Assembly: GCA_001599715.1 (NCBI GenBank)
Contig: BCHU01000002.1
Coordinates: forward strand, 1,612,001 to 1,676,000
Reading direction: 5' to 3'
Length of the DNA stretch: 64,000 nt
DNA from: Phaeotremella fagi
Lineage: Eukaryota; Basidiomycota; Tremellomycetes; Tremellales; Phaeotremellaceae
The position numbers were made by a program, and so were the translations under genes. The notes beneath the pieces are model-generated. The model saw only the letters and a list, made by a program, of their open reading frames with translations. It did not search any database and was not told where the DNA came from. Below are positions 23,949 to 33,084 of the stretch, in pieces; position 1 is the stretch's first letter; each line of letters begins with the position of its first letter.

Positions 23949-25802
23949 ATGGGCGAGTCAGGTGTGTTACCATTCATCTCTCAAACCGTTTGATGGTTTT
24001 TACTGAACGTTTTCTGTGTTCAGCCCCACCTCCAGCTAATCCATATGCTGCTTTAATATCTCAGAACATAACGACAATACCTTCATTCACTCTTGAATCA
24101 GGTGTCGAACTTCGAGATGTACCTGTCGCATATAAAACATGGGGTAGATTGAATGAAAGAAAGGATAATTGTTTGGTTATCAATCATGCTTTAACTGGTA
24201 GTGCCGATGTTGAGGATTGGTATGTCTATATATATCTTACTCATACTTGACCTCAGTTTTCTCTAACTAATACATTATAGGTGGGGACCTTTACTTGGAC
24301 CTTCCAAAGCTTTCGATCCGACTCGATTCTTCATTTTTTGCGGTAATGTCATCGGTTCACCTTATGGTACTGTTTCAAGCGTCACCATCAATCCTGATAC
24401 TGGTCGACCATACGGTCCTGAGATGCCTGGCAGTAGTGTTAAAGATGATGTCAGGTGAGTCTGGAGTAAATCTCTTCATAATTTCAAGTCTGCTAACACA
24501 ACTGGGCTTAGACTTCACTATCAAGTTCTAAAATCACTTGGTGTAACCTCCATCGCAGCTGTCATCGGAGGATCAATGGGCGGAATGACAACACTTGAAT
24601 ACGCATTGAACACTCCACCTGGATTCGTCAAAGCTGTTATTCCGTTGGCGACGTCAGCCAGACATTCTGCATGGTGTATCTCATGGGGTGAAGCTCAACG
24701 TCAATCAATATATTCAGATCCAGATTATTCAGACGGATATTACTACGAGACTCCAAATGGTGAATTCGATCTAACCAACCAACCCAATCGCGGTTTAGCT
24801 GCTGCACGTATGGCAGCACTGCTAACCTATAGAAGCAGAGATTCGTTCGAATCCAGATTCGGTAGAAAAGCTGGTGTTAAACAAGAAAAGAAAATCCCAA
24901 AAGGTGGTGTTAGAGTCATGGGTGGTCCAGAGACTACTGATCCAAGCTCGGCTTCTGAAATTGAAATCGCAAATGGGAAGACGTCTAATCCAAGAGAAGA
25001 AGCTTGGAAAGCTCATAATGATGGTCATAGGGGTAGTTCGGGTAGTGGCCTTTCTAGACGTCCTTCTGCTTCCAGTCAGGATATCAGTAAGGACTTGGAA
25101 AAAGATTCTGGGTCGCTTGGACTGGAGAAACCTTTGACGAATTTAGCTTTGGGGATTCCTAGTGGTAATGGTGTTGGGAAGTTGGGTACGGGTGGTGAGA
25201 AACCTACAAAGATTTTCTCGGCGCAGAGTTATCTTCGATATCAGGGGGATAAGGTGAGTTGTGCCTCATTATGTTGGCCAGAATTGTCTGACCCCGTTCT
25301 CCAGTTCACATCTCGATACGACGCAAATTGTTACATCCACATCACCAGAAAATTGGATACCCACGATTTATCCCATCCATCAACTCAAACAACCAATCCA
25401 CCAACGATCTCATCAACTTTACCCCACCTCCCACCAAACGCTACAGATGAAGAACTTGAAGCAGGTCTCCATAACGCTTTGTCAAACCTTCCCCCAGCTT
25501 TGGTGATCGGTATAGAATCCGATGGATTATTCACCACCAGTGAACAAAAAGAATTAGCTGCTCATATCCCCGACGCTGAACTTGTTATCATTCCCAGTCC
25601 AGATGGTCATGATGGATTCTTATTGGAATTTGAAGCTATCGACGGATGGATTCAAGGTTGGTTACAAAGAAAGATGCCACAATTCTTTGGTGAGGATGCT
25701 AGAGTTATCAGTTTGGAGGAGTATGGAGCTGCGGATGGTGGATTCGGTATTAAGAAGGAGAGTGTATTCGGAGAAGCTGAAGCGGACGTTACGAGGTGGT
25801 AG
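23949..25802 (+). CDS. MET2: Homoserine O-acetyltransferase
   Basis: Transfers acetyl from acetyl-CoA to homoserine in methionine synthesis. Exons 23949-23961 (13 bases), 24024-24219, 24281-24454, 24512-25253 and 25305-25802 give 540 residues. Alpha/beta-hydrolase motifs are clear: VAYKTWGRLN, INHALTGSADVEDWWGPLLG, FCGNVIGSPYGT, the nucleophile elbow GGSMGG, and the C-terminal Asp (IESDGLFT) and His (DGHDGFLLE). A polar Gly/Ser insert of roughly 120 residues sits before YLRYQGDKFTSRYDANCY, as in many fungal Met2 proteins. The last intron (25254-25304) could be read through in frame, but splicing restores the conserved motif. Cytosolic. Secure. Confidence 0.94.
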
Positions 25803-26410
25803 GGTGATTGAGGCGTAGGGCGGTCGAAAGAAGAGGGAAACAGGTTTGCGAGTAGGACGATGGAAGGGGAAGCGGAGACAGATCGAACAACAATCAAGAA
25901 AACATCTTTCAACCAAATCAACATATCACAAACGACACATCTTGTAAACGTTATATCATTTCATGTCCAACCATCATTTGCATATTTTTATAATAGAGGA
26001 TCCAACTCCTCGACAAAAGCATGGGATCCAACTCCACCCCCAGTTTCTACTTTCGATACTATCCGATCAGATTAGAAAAGATTCATTGTAGGAACTGGAT
26101 TATCTGTATTACTACCGTCAATATCTTGTCGATGCAGAATTATCAAAAAGTACCTGGGTGTTGAATAATAGAATTTCCATCAGCAGGCAAAAACTCTTGT
26201 TGTGGCAGTGCACAAGTACAGTGGCACTGGTTGCGCACGTTCGAATTCACTCAAATTCATGTCTTCTGCAGAAGCTCAAGAAGGCAACGCAGAATCGATC
26301 AATCGGTCTAATCACATAAAAGATAAATGCTATCCTGCTGTACATATCGGGAAAATGTTCGAAATTTTGATAAATAAATAAAATAAAACTAGTTAAAATA
26401 TTACGCTACG
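25803..26410. other. Intergenic, no gene seen
   Basis: MET2 3' region leading into the repeat array. Short frames only. Confidence 0.4.
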
Positions 26411-26900
26411 CTTCTCCTTCAAACAGCTTATCTTGAAGATCCTTTGACGAGTGGAGCTAGGTCTCTTTGCAGTCGTTTAAGTTCTCAATGGAGGGGGTGC
26501 TCCACTTGCTTTTATGTGAAATAATATCACTTATCTAAGTATATTTCGGGAATTTTCATCAGCCTTCTTCGGTAAATGATATATGAAAACTCGTTCGATG
26601 ACGATAGGCTTCTCCTTCAAACAATTATTTTTTAAAAAATCCTTTTATGAGTGGAGCTGGCAGTTTCTGAACTCGTTTATGTAGAAAAGGGAGGGGATGC
26701 TCCACTGACTTTTTCGTGATCTGTTATCACTAATCTACGTATATGTCATAGCCTTCTTTGGTGAATAATAAATGAAAACTCGTTACATGACGATAAGCTT
26801 CTCCTTCAAACATATTATTTTTTGAAGATCCTTTCATGAGTGGAGCTGACGTTCTTTCAATTATTCATGTAGACAAGGGAGGGGTTCTGGACAGTTTTGT
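26411..26900 (+). repeat. Tandem array of the orphan-family promoter block (3 units)
   Basis: Units begin with CTTCTCCTTCAAACA at 26411, 26609 and 26798, giving a period of 198 then 189 bp. Each has GAGTGGAGCT about 45 bp in and a purine-rich GGGAGG(GG) tract. The spacer with TATCACT(T/A)ATCTA, GCCTTCTT and GAAAACTCGTT is repeated between units. The third unit is the 5' region of the orphan gene at 27058; the first two have no gene. Single copies recur at 28895 and 30223 before the paralogues. Confidence 0.8.
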
Positions 26901-26950
26901 TCATTTTTTAGGGGACTTCTTGTGGAAGACTAGGAAAAACTGGATATGCT

Positions 26951-26960
26951 GTATATATGG
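26951..26960 (+). promoter_or_regulatory. TATA box of orphan paralogue A
   Basis: GTATATATGG about 105 bp before the ATG at 27058. The equivalent TATATATG precedes paralogue B near 29041; paralogue C has a decayed TACATATG. Confidence 0.45.
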
Positions 26961-27057
26961 GGGAGAGAGTAATTGTTCATCCTCTTTTTTCTTTACCACC
27001 AGTCTCACCACTTTACTTTACAATCTCACTTCAATAAATCTCAATACAATTTATATC

Positions 27058-27717
27058 ATGTCCACTTCTACCAACAATACCCTCACCTCACCCACCCATA
27101 AAGGTAGTTTCACTTTAGATGTCTATAAATGGAGAAAGACCGGTCTCTCAACCTTCTCCTTTTTTGTCAAAAGTAGAGCTCAACCATCCACTGATTATGA
27201 ATCAACAATCTCAATCAAACATCTTGAGGATTTGTTTCTCCCTGGTGACTTTTATGATGGTGAAGACGATCACATATATAAATCAGATTATAGTCAAAGA
27301 ACCCTCCCCCCAAATTTGGCCATTAGAATCATCAAAGTCAATGATAACAGATCTGATGCGCTTAAGGAGTGGGAACAAGTTAAGGATAGTCTTGATCCTC
27401 AGTTTTTGTTGGATTACATGTCTGTCAGAGAAGAAGGGAAAGAAAGACAAGGTAATCCCTTTGATCGCCAGGATGAATCAACCGAGGAATACCGCAAAGT
27501 CATGGAAAAAGAAGCCAAACTCCGAAAACAGATGAGAGAAGAAACTACAAAGAACGGCGGAGAGAGTCTCAAGTCTTACTGCGGTTCTCAAGGAGTTGAA
27601 TGGATCTGTACGGCGATGGAGAAATTGCATTGGGATCACCCTGGTCAACTACAACTCACGTGTAAGTTCGAAACCGTCACAGAAGCCACCAAGGTAATCC
27701 ATCCCTCGGACGATTGA
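27058..27717 (+). CDS. Orphan tandem family, paralogue A
   Basis: Intronless, 219 residues, start MSTSTNNTLTSPTHKGSF. The open frame extends 74 codons upstream, but that part lies over the TATA box and repeat block, so the ATG that aligns with paralogues B and C is used. Family landmarks are GSFTLDVYK, a TFSF(F/V)VK strand, RAQPSTDYESTIS, LFLPGDFYDGE, LAIRI, a predicted helix with LRKQMREETTK, SYCGS, and a final strand LTCKFETVTEATK. There is no signal peptide or membrane helix, so it is probably cytosolic or nuclear. Family not recognised. Flanked by the repeat block 5' and a conserved 3' block. Confidence 0.72.
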   Translation: MSTSTNNTLTSPTHKGSFTLDVYKWRKTGLSTFSFFVKSRAQPSTDYESTISIKHLEDLFLPGDFYDGEDDHIYKSDYSQRTLPPNLAIRIIKVNDNRSDALKEWEQVKDSLDPQFLLDYMSVREEGKERQGNPFDRQDESTEEYRKVMEKEAKLRKQMREETTKNGGESLKSYCGSQGVEWICTAMEKLHWDHPGQLQLTCKFETVTEATKVIHPSDD

Positions 27718-27734
27718 GAAGGGGGTTGTGTCAT

Positions 27735-27912
27735 AGATGAGGAAGCGTGGAAAGAAAAGGAAACAGAAAAAGACAAAGAAATCGAAAAAAAAATCAAAAA
27801 ATCGAAACCAAAAAAAAAAGGAAGGAACAGGAAAACAAACGGAAAGGAAAGGGAAAAAAGGAAAGGAAAGGAAAAGAAAAGGAAACAGAAACAGAAAAAA
27901 AAAACTAGAAAA
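27735..27912 (+). repeat. Polypurine tract 3' of paralogue A
   Basis: About 175 bp of almost only A and G, just after the stop. It creates a spurious Lys/Arg open frame on the plus strand. Probably 3' UTR low-complexity sequence. Confidence 0.6.
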
Positions 27913-27980
27913 GACTGCGCTGGAATATCAAGTATTTATACATAAATCAATGCAATTTATATCGGCGAGCTTTTGCAGTT
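27903..27980 (+). repeat. Conserved 3' block of the orphan family (copy 1)
   Basis: Begins ACTAGAAAAGACTGCGCTGG and ends near TCGGCGAGCTTTTGCA. It recurs at about 30045-30118 and 31290-31371 after paralogues B and C, showing that whole gene-plus-flank units were duplicated. Confidence 0.75.
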
Positions 27981-28137
27981 ATCCTCGACTCGATCTGTAT
28001 ATCTTTGAAAGTTGCTTTGATTGAATTGAGACATGGCAATTGTGTCCAGAACGTATTGACAAGACAGCTTGCATGTGACGATCAAAAATTTGGAACAATA
28101 TTGAATAGGTCTCTCACTCAACTTCCTACTAGATTAA

Positions 28138-28556
28138 ATGAAGCACTCAAATAGAATCCAAATGACTCAATCGACCGTAGACCAGCATAGTACATTCTTC
28201 TCAGAAGTCTGTGACCCTAAGTCTAGCATCAAAACGGATTTCACTTGCTGCGTCAAAAACAAAGTTTGTCCCTCCAAGCACTACGATTTAACAGTCAATA
28301 TCAAAGAATTTGATACCATAATCAAAGGTGGCGCCCAAACCATTTTGCGTTTGAATTGAAGAAGAATATTAAACATTCTAACCAGAAGCAACTTTTGCGT
28401 TCAATCGCCCTCCATGACAATGAAACAAAAACAGCTCCATTTTGGATTTCGACGATGGAAGATACAGTTTCAGGAGTGAGTGGCGCGCCACAGTACGAGT
28501 ACAGTATCATGGTCTTTACTACATACGGTGAGGTCCTTGCAAAAAAAGCTCAATAA
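28138..28556 (+). pseudogene. Possible frameshifted gene relic
   Basis: An open frame from ATG 28138 (or 28162) to a stop at 28357 is followed by a second frame, open from about 28311 to 28556, in a different phase. The first codes for FFSEVCDPKSS...HYDLTVNIKEFDTIIKGG; the second for FELKKNIKHSNQKQLL...EDTVSGVSGAPQYEYSIMVF. They overlap by about 50 bp, and no GT-AG intron joins them in phase because every donor there is phase 1 and every acceptor phase 0. Either a one-base indel broke a gene of about 140 codons or the frames are chance. Not similar to the neighbouring orphan family. Confidence 0.3.
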
Positions 28557-28894
28557 TCAGGTCGCTCCGTTGACTTGATTTCAATTGTAAGGGTCAGGCT
28601 TTAGTTCTCTGACATGGAGGGTGTTGAGATTTTAAATTGTAGTTCGTACAAATACTTCCATCTACCTGTTTACCTATGTATACATTCTTGAGTTGGTTCT
28701 TCAGAACTCGGCTTGACTCCATACATCACAAGCTCATTGTACTTTGTGTAGCACCAGACGGGAACACAGAACTTGATCCCAATCACATAAAATGGTAGAA
28801 TAGTTCCTGCTGTACACTTCAGGAAGATTCTGGAACCTTCAATGAATTCTGGAAACTTCGACAAATGATTGAAACTCGTTCCATGACGATGGGC
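28557..28894. other. Intergenic spacer in the orphan-gene island
   Basis: No gene seen; it contains a GAAACTCGTTCCATGACGATGGG segment matching the spacer of the promoter repeat units. Confidence 0.4.
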
Positions 28895-28990
28895 TTCTCC
28901 TTCAAACAATTTGTTTTCAGACAACCGTTGATGAGTGGAGTTTTCTCTTGTTTGTGTAGACAAGGGAGGGTTCTGGACTTTTTTTTTCCT
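28895..28990 (+). repeat. Promoter block copy before paralogue B
   Basis: CTTCTCCTTCAAACAATTTG, then GATGAGTGGAG and GACAAGGGAGGGTTCTGGAC. Same order as the 26411-26900 units. TATATATG follows near 29041. Confidence 0.75.
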
Positions 28991-29150
28991 TGATTTTCTA
29001 TGGATTTCTATTGGAAGACCAGGGGAAGCTAGGTCTACTGTATATATGTGGGCAAAAGTGATCGAACTCTCTCTCTTTCTTCACCATCGTCTTCACCAAC
29101 TTATCCTCAATCTCATATCAGAATATCTGTATTTCGATAACAACAACAAC

Positions 29151-29915
29151 ATGTCCGAACAAGATCATTCAAAAAGTTCTATTGCGACTTCCTCCGTAGT
29201 TGACTCCGTCCCCGATCATGATGTTCCATCAAACGATGATCCATCGAAACATCGTACTCTCTCCTCATCCACCGAAGAAGGCAGCTTCACCTTAGATATG
29301 TATAAGATGAAACTTACCGGTCCCAAAACCTTCAGTTTTGTTGTCAGAGGCGAAGCTCGACCATCCAAGGATTACAAATCAACAATCTCAGCCAAACAAC
29401 TCAGAGGAGTATTCAACTACGGTAATGTCTTATCGGGTGAAGGCGAATACATCCGCCAAGTCAGTTGTAGTCGATATCCGTTCCCTACAGAATTAGCCAT
29501 TCGAATCGTCAGTGCCAACAATGATACCAGATCTGAAGGGCTTAAGGAATGGATTAGAGTCAAAGATAGTCTTGATACTGAGGTTTCATCAAAGTACGAC
29601 AGATGTCGCAGAGGAGAAGAGTGTATGATAGAAGCTTCTCATTTTAGCAACAATCAACCGACAGAGGAGTATTATAAAGTCCAAGCCGAAGTCAACGAAG
29701 TCCGAAAGAAGATGAGAGACAGTGTCATGGAGGCGGGCAGAGAGAGTTTCGAGTCTTATTGTAAGTCAGAAGAAGTTGAAGAGTTTGGTAAGAGAATGGA
29801 GAAGGATTATTGGAGATACCCTGGTCAAGGACAGTTCACCTGCGTCTTCGAACCCGCCACAGAAGGTACAGAGATAACCCAGCTCGGGGATCCATCTGAG
29901 AAGCGGGTTTTGTAA
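29151..29915 (+). CDS. Orphan tandem family, paralogue B
   Basis: Intronless, 254 residues, start MSEQDHSKSSI, about 35 residues longer at the N-terminus than A and C (a Ser/Asp-rich extension). It then follows the family pattern: GSFTLDMYK, TFSFVVRGEARPSKDYKSTIS, GVFNYGNVLSGEGEYIRQVS, LAIRIVS, LKEWIRVKDSLD, VRKKMRDSVMEAGRESFESYC, and the C-terminal strand QFTCVFEPATEGT. The conserved cysteines in SYC and FTC are kept. The start aligns with A and C after the shared leader, not with the upstream frame from 28935. Function unknown. Confidence 0.72.
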   Translation: MSEQDHSKSSIATSSVVDSVPDHDVPSNDDPSKHRTLSSSTEEGSFTLDMYKMKLTGPKTFSFVVRGEARPSKDYKSTISAKQLRGVFNYGNVLSGEGEYIRQVSCSRYPFPTELAIRIVSANNDTRSEGLKEWIRVKDSLDTEVSSKYDRCRRGEECMIEASHFSNNQPTEEYYKVQAEVNEVRKKMRDSVMEAGRESFESYCKSEEVEEFGKRMEKDYWRYPGQGQFTCVFEPATEGTEITQLGDPSEKRVL

Positions 29916-29920
29916 CAGAT

Positions 29921-30001
29921 GAAGGAGGATTGTAGTAGTTGAAGGGGGATTGTAGTAGTTGAAGGGGAGTAGTTGAAGGGGGATTGTAGTAGTTGAAGGG
30001 A
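29921..30001 (+). repeat. Minisatellite 3' of paralogue B
   Basis: About four imperfect copies of a 15-20 bp unit containing GGATTGTAGTAGTTGAAGG, directly after the stop of paralogue B. Confidence 0.75.
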
Positions 30002-30044
30002 GTTTTGAATAGACGAAGAAGCGCGATAAAGCAAAAGAAAAAGA

Positions 30045-30175
30045 AATTAGAAAAGACTGCGCTGGTATAACAAGTATTATTTGGATATACATAAATCAAT
30101 GCAATTATATTGGCGAGCTGTCTTCATTATCCTTGACCGTCACTTGTTATAGGCTAGACGGTTGCATACATGTAT
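30045..30175 (+). repeat. Conserved 3' block of the orphan family (copy 2)
   Basis: TTAGAAAAGACTGCGCTGG through ATTGGCGAGC, continuing to GACGGTTGCATACATGTAT, which also recurs after paralogue C (to about 31430), so B and C share the longer flank. Confidence 0.72.
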
Positions 30176-30222
30176 GAAGAGGAAGAGGCCAAAGAAAAAA
30201 AAACTCGTTCAGTGATGTCGGT

Positions 30223-30330
30223 CTTCCCCTTCAAACAATTTATTTTTCAGAACCTTTCATGAGTGGAGCTGAGGTTTTTTCATTTGTTTGGCAGACAAGG
30301 GAGGGGGTGCTGGACAGTTTTTATTTTACT
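30223..30330 (+). repeat. Promoter block copy before paralogue C
   Basis: CTTCCCCTTCAAACAATTTA, then CATGAGTGGAGCTGAGG and GACAAGGGAGGGGGTGCTGG, followed by GACTTCTTGTGGAAGACTAG, which is also found before paralogue A. Confidence 0.75.
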
Positions 30331-30491
30331 TTCTTTTGTTTTTAGGCGACTTCTTGTGGAAGACTAGGAGAAACTGGGTATGCTGTACATATGTGAAGAG
30401 AATAATTATTCTTCCTCTTTTTTGCTTCACCACCAATTTCACCACTTTGCTTTTCAACCTCACAACAGCAAATCTCAATACAATCTATATC

Positions 30492-31160
30492 ATGTCCAAT
30501 CCTACAGATGATACCCTCACCTCATCCACCCATCAAGGTAGCTTCACCTTAGATATCTATAAGAAGAAACATACCGGTGCCTCAACCTTCTCTTTTGTTG
30601 TCAAAAACAGAGCTCAACCATCCAGTGATTATGATTCAACAATCTCAGTTGAACATCTCAAAGAACTGTTTCTCCCTGATCACAGATTTAACGGTGAAGG
30701 CGACTATATCCGTGGAATAAGTTACAGTGGGATGAAGTTCCCTTCAGGCTTGGCTATTAGAATTATCAGTACTGAAGATAGAGCTGATCTTAAGGCATGG
30801 GAAGAAGTAAAAAATAGTCTTGATTCTGAATTTTTATTAGATTACGAGTATTCCAGAGGACAGGGGAGTAGGGAAAAAAAAAGAAGTTCTCGCCTCCAAG
30901 AACAAGTGTATCGCAATCTCCAACAGGAAGAAAATTCAATCCGAAAGCAGATGAGAGACATGGTCATGAAGGCAGGCAGAGGAAGTTTCAAGTCTTATTG
31001 TGGTTCACAAGACGTTGGAGAGTTTGGAAAGAGAATGGAGGAAGAGTATTGGGAAGACATTGGTCAAAAAAGGCAGTTCACCTGCGTCTTCGAACCCGCC
31101 ACCGAAGCTACCAAGTTGTTGAAGTTCGGGGTGGTTGACTTTGATCGCAGACCGAATTAG
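30492..31160 (+). CDS. Orphan tandem family, paralogue C
   Basis: Intronless, 222 residues, start MSNPTDDTLTSSTHQGSF, closest to paralogue A in both leader and coding sequence. Landmarks: GSFTLDIYKKK, ASTFSFVVKNRAQPSSDYDSTIS, VEHLKELFLPDHRFNGEGDYI, LAIRIIS, LKAWEEVKNSLDSEFLLDYE, IRKQMRDMVMKAGRGSFKSYCGS, FGKRMEEEYW, and QFTCVFEPATEATK. Differences from A are mostly conservative and the frame is intact, suggesting selection on protein. Function unknown. Confidence 0.72.
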   Translation: MSNPTDDTLTSSTHQGSFTLDIYKKKHTGASTFSFVVKNRAQPSSDYDSTISVEHLKELFLPDHRFNGEGDYIRGISYSGMKFPSGLAIRIISTEDRADLKAWEEVKNSLDSEFLLDYEYSRGQGSREKKRSSRLQEQVYRNLQQEENSIRKQMRDMVMKAGRGSFKSYCGSQDVGEFGKRMEEEYWEDIGQKRQFTCVFEPATEATKLLKFGVVDFDRRPN

Positions 31161-31633
31161 AACGTTCATGTGTTGAAATTACTCTACTCTTCATTCATTG
31201 CATCAATGTTAAAGAGTAGAGTAGATTCTCTCACAGATACGTTTGGGAAGGTTGTGTGGCTTAGACGACAAAGAGTAAAAAGAGAAAGAAACTAGAAAAG
31301 ACTGCGCTGGTATAACAAGTATTTATTTAGATATACATAAATCAATGCAATTTATATTGGCGAGCTTTTGCAATCACTGTATCCTAGACTGTCAACCCGT
31401 TCTAGGCTATACGGTTGCATACATGTATAAAGAGGAGGACTTGAAACAAATCGATTCGAAATATCTACAGGTGATGGAAAAATGATATCGTATGTATATA
31501 GGGAAACATGAAGCATAAAAAAAGCATCTAAATATACAGACCACGAGAAAAGAGTATAATGAAACTGATACAACGTTATAAAAAGGGTTCTTCTGGTTTT
31601 TATTTGACCAAAGTTGATACTGTAACTCCGTGT
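31161..31633. other. Convergent intergenic with 3' block copy 3
   Basis: Holds the third copy of the family 3' block (about 31290-31430) and then the 3' end of the next minus-strand gene. An 11-bp inverted pair (ACTCTACTCTT / AAGAGTAGAGT, about 31180-31220) just after the paralogue C stop could form a hairpin. Confidence 0.45.
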
Positions 31634-32887
31634 CTATGGGGGTGACCAATTGACGCCGATGGTATCGATTTCAACAGTTTGATTACCTTGATCAACGGAT
31701 TTTGGTGTTGGTGTATCTTGATTCTCACCGTGAGATTGAGGTTCGATTTTAATAGTTTCCAAAATATCTTTACCGCTTGATCGACCTATAGTTGAGATAC
31801 TACCGAAAGAACTCAATGAACTCAATTTATTGTTCTTGAGAGCTTCCAAAATATCATTTTTCAATTTATCGTCTGAATCGAGATTCTTGGTGGTCGAATT
31901 TGAATCACCACCTAGAACCCAACCTCCTTCACCTGAAATTGAATCTTTCGTTGACCATCTGATGTTGCTACCTTTACCGATTGGGTTTAATGGTAATCTA
32001 TCTTTAGTTTCTTCTAACCATGTTTGAACACCTGTAGAGAGATCGTTCATATCTAAACCTGAACCGTTGTCGGTAGTTTTGGCAGCGTTGATGTGGATGT
32101 ATAATCGGTGAACTAGGAAGAGGGATAATAGAAAGGAAAGAATCGTGAGGGAAATGAACGTTGTGAACATCAAAATTGGGAGAAGGATTGTTGCTGTAAT
32201 AATCGAGATTAGTTTGGTGTCTTTTATGGGAAGGTATGAAACTTACCCCCTAATAGCATCGTTCCGAGGATGGAAAAGCAGATGATCGTACAAGCCGTTC
32301 CCACAATGAAAGCACTTGCTGTAAGGACAAATCCACTGAAGATGGATGGTCAGTAGAATGTCCATGGCAGAGAAGTCAAAGAATTCTCACATAAAGCAGA
32401 GAACTGGGATTATGCTCAAAACCGTAAAGATGGTGAGAAAAGTCTAGAAAACGAGCAGTCAATCACACACTCCTCCCATAATTTATTAAACAACAGAGAA
32501 AACCTACAAAGAAGACTGGTCGTCGTTCAGCGAAAGAACGTGTAATAGTAGCATAAGGAATAGCAGCTTGATGAAGACTAAACACGTTGTAAGCTAACTG
32601 TAAGAAACCCCTTGGAAAGCTCACCGATCAGATCGTTCTCTAACTCTTTTAACAGTTTCATCTAAAGCGTTCTGAACATCACGAGTCGCTTGGGCAGCTT
32701 GTGAACGTATGTTTTCACCTGGTGTACGTGGGGTTGTTGGAGTTTGTTGATTATCCATTTCGAGCTTTAGATCGATGAGAATTGGTGATGAATGTGTGGA
32801 GTTGAATGAAGCTTTTTCGTTATATTGTCGTTGATATCTGTTGCCTTTGAGATGTCTATAGCTTTCAGTCGAATGGGGCATACTCAT
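31634..32887 (-). CDS. Promethin/LDAF1-like lipid-droplet assembly protein
   Basis: Likely ER/lipid-droplet protein of the promethin (LDAF1; yeast Ldo) group that works with seipin. Exons 32887-32625, 32577-32508, 32443-32391, 32335-32247 and 32193-31634 give 344 residues if started at 32887; the ATG at 32758 has a better context and would remove 43 residues. A polar front with an amphipathic helix (SQAAQATRDVQNALDETVKRV) precedes a dense hydrophobic core built from three short exons (PVFFTFLTIFTVLSIIPVLC, then IGFVLTASAFIVGTACTIIC, then TMLLGATILLPILM). This matches the SxIPVL-type hairpins of promethins. The C-terminal half is a polar Asn/Ser-rich tail. Family call is by hairpin pattern only. 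Confidence 0.6.
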
Positions 32888-33084
32888 AGATCATAAATAG
32901 GAAGAAAGAAGAGAAATAAACAGCAATCGAGGTGGACATCTAACACCACCAATACGCGTCGATTAATTACGTGTCATTTCAACTGCTATACGTCATGTAG
33001 ATAGAGTTGGTGTTGGTGTTGTCGTGGAACAGTAGCAGTAGAGGTAGCAATATCAACAACAAAGAAAACACCACCAACGACACC

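Noticed and set aside
27737..28024. Lys/Arg-rich 95-codon open frame.
   Set aside because: Produced by the polypurine tract; no start context, no conserved segment.
29766..30099. Three minus-strand frames rich in Asn/Tyr/Pro/Thr.
   Set aside because: Translations of the GTAGTAGTTGAAGG minisatellite in the antisense direction.
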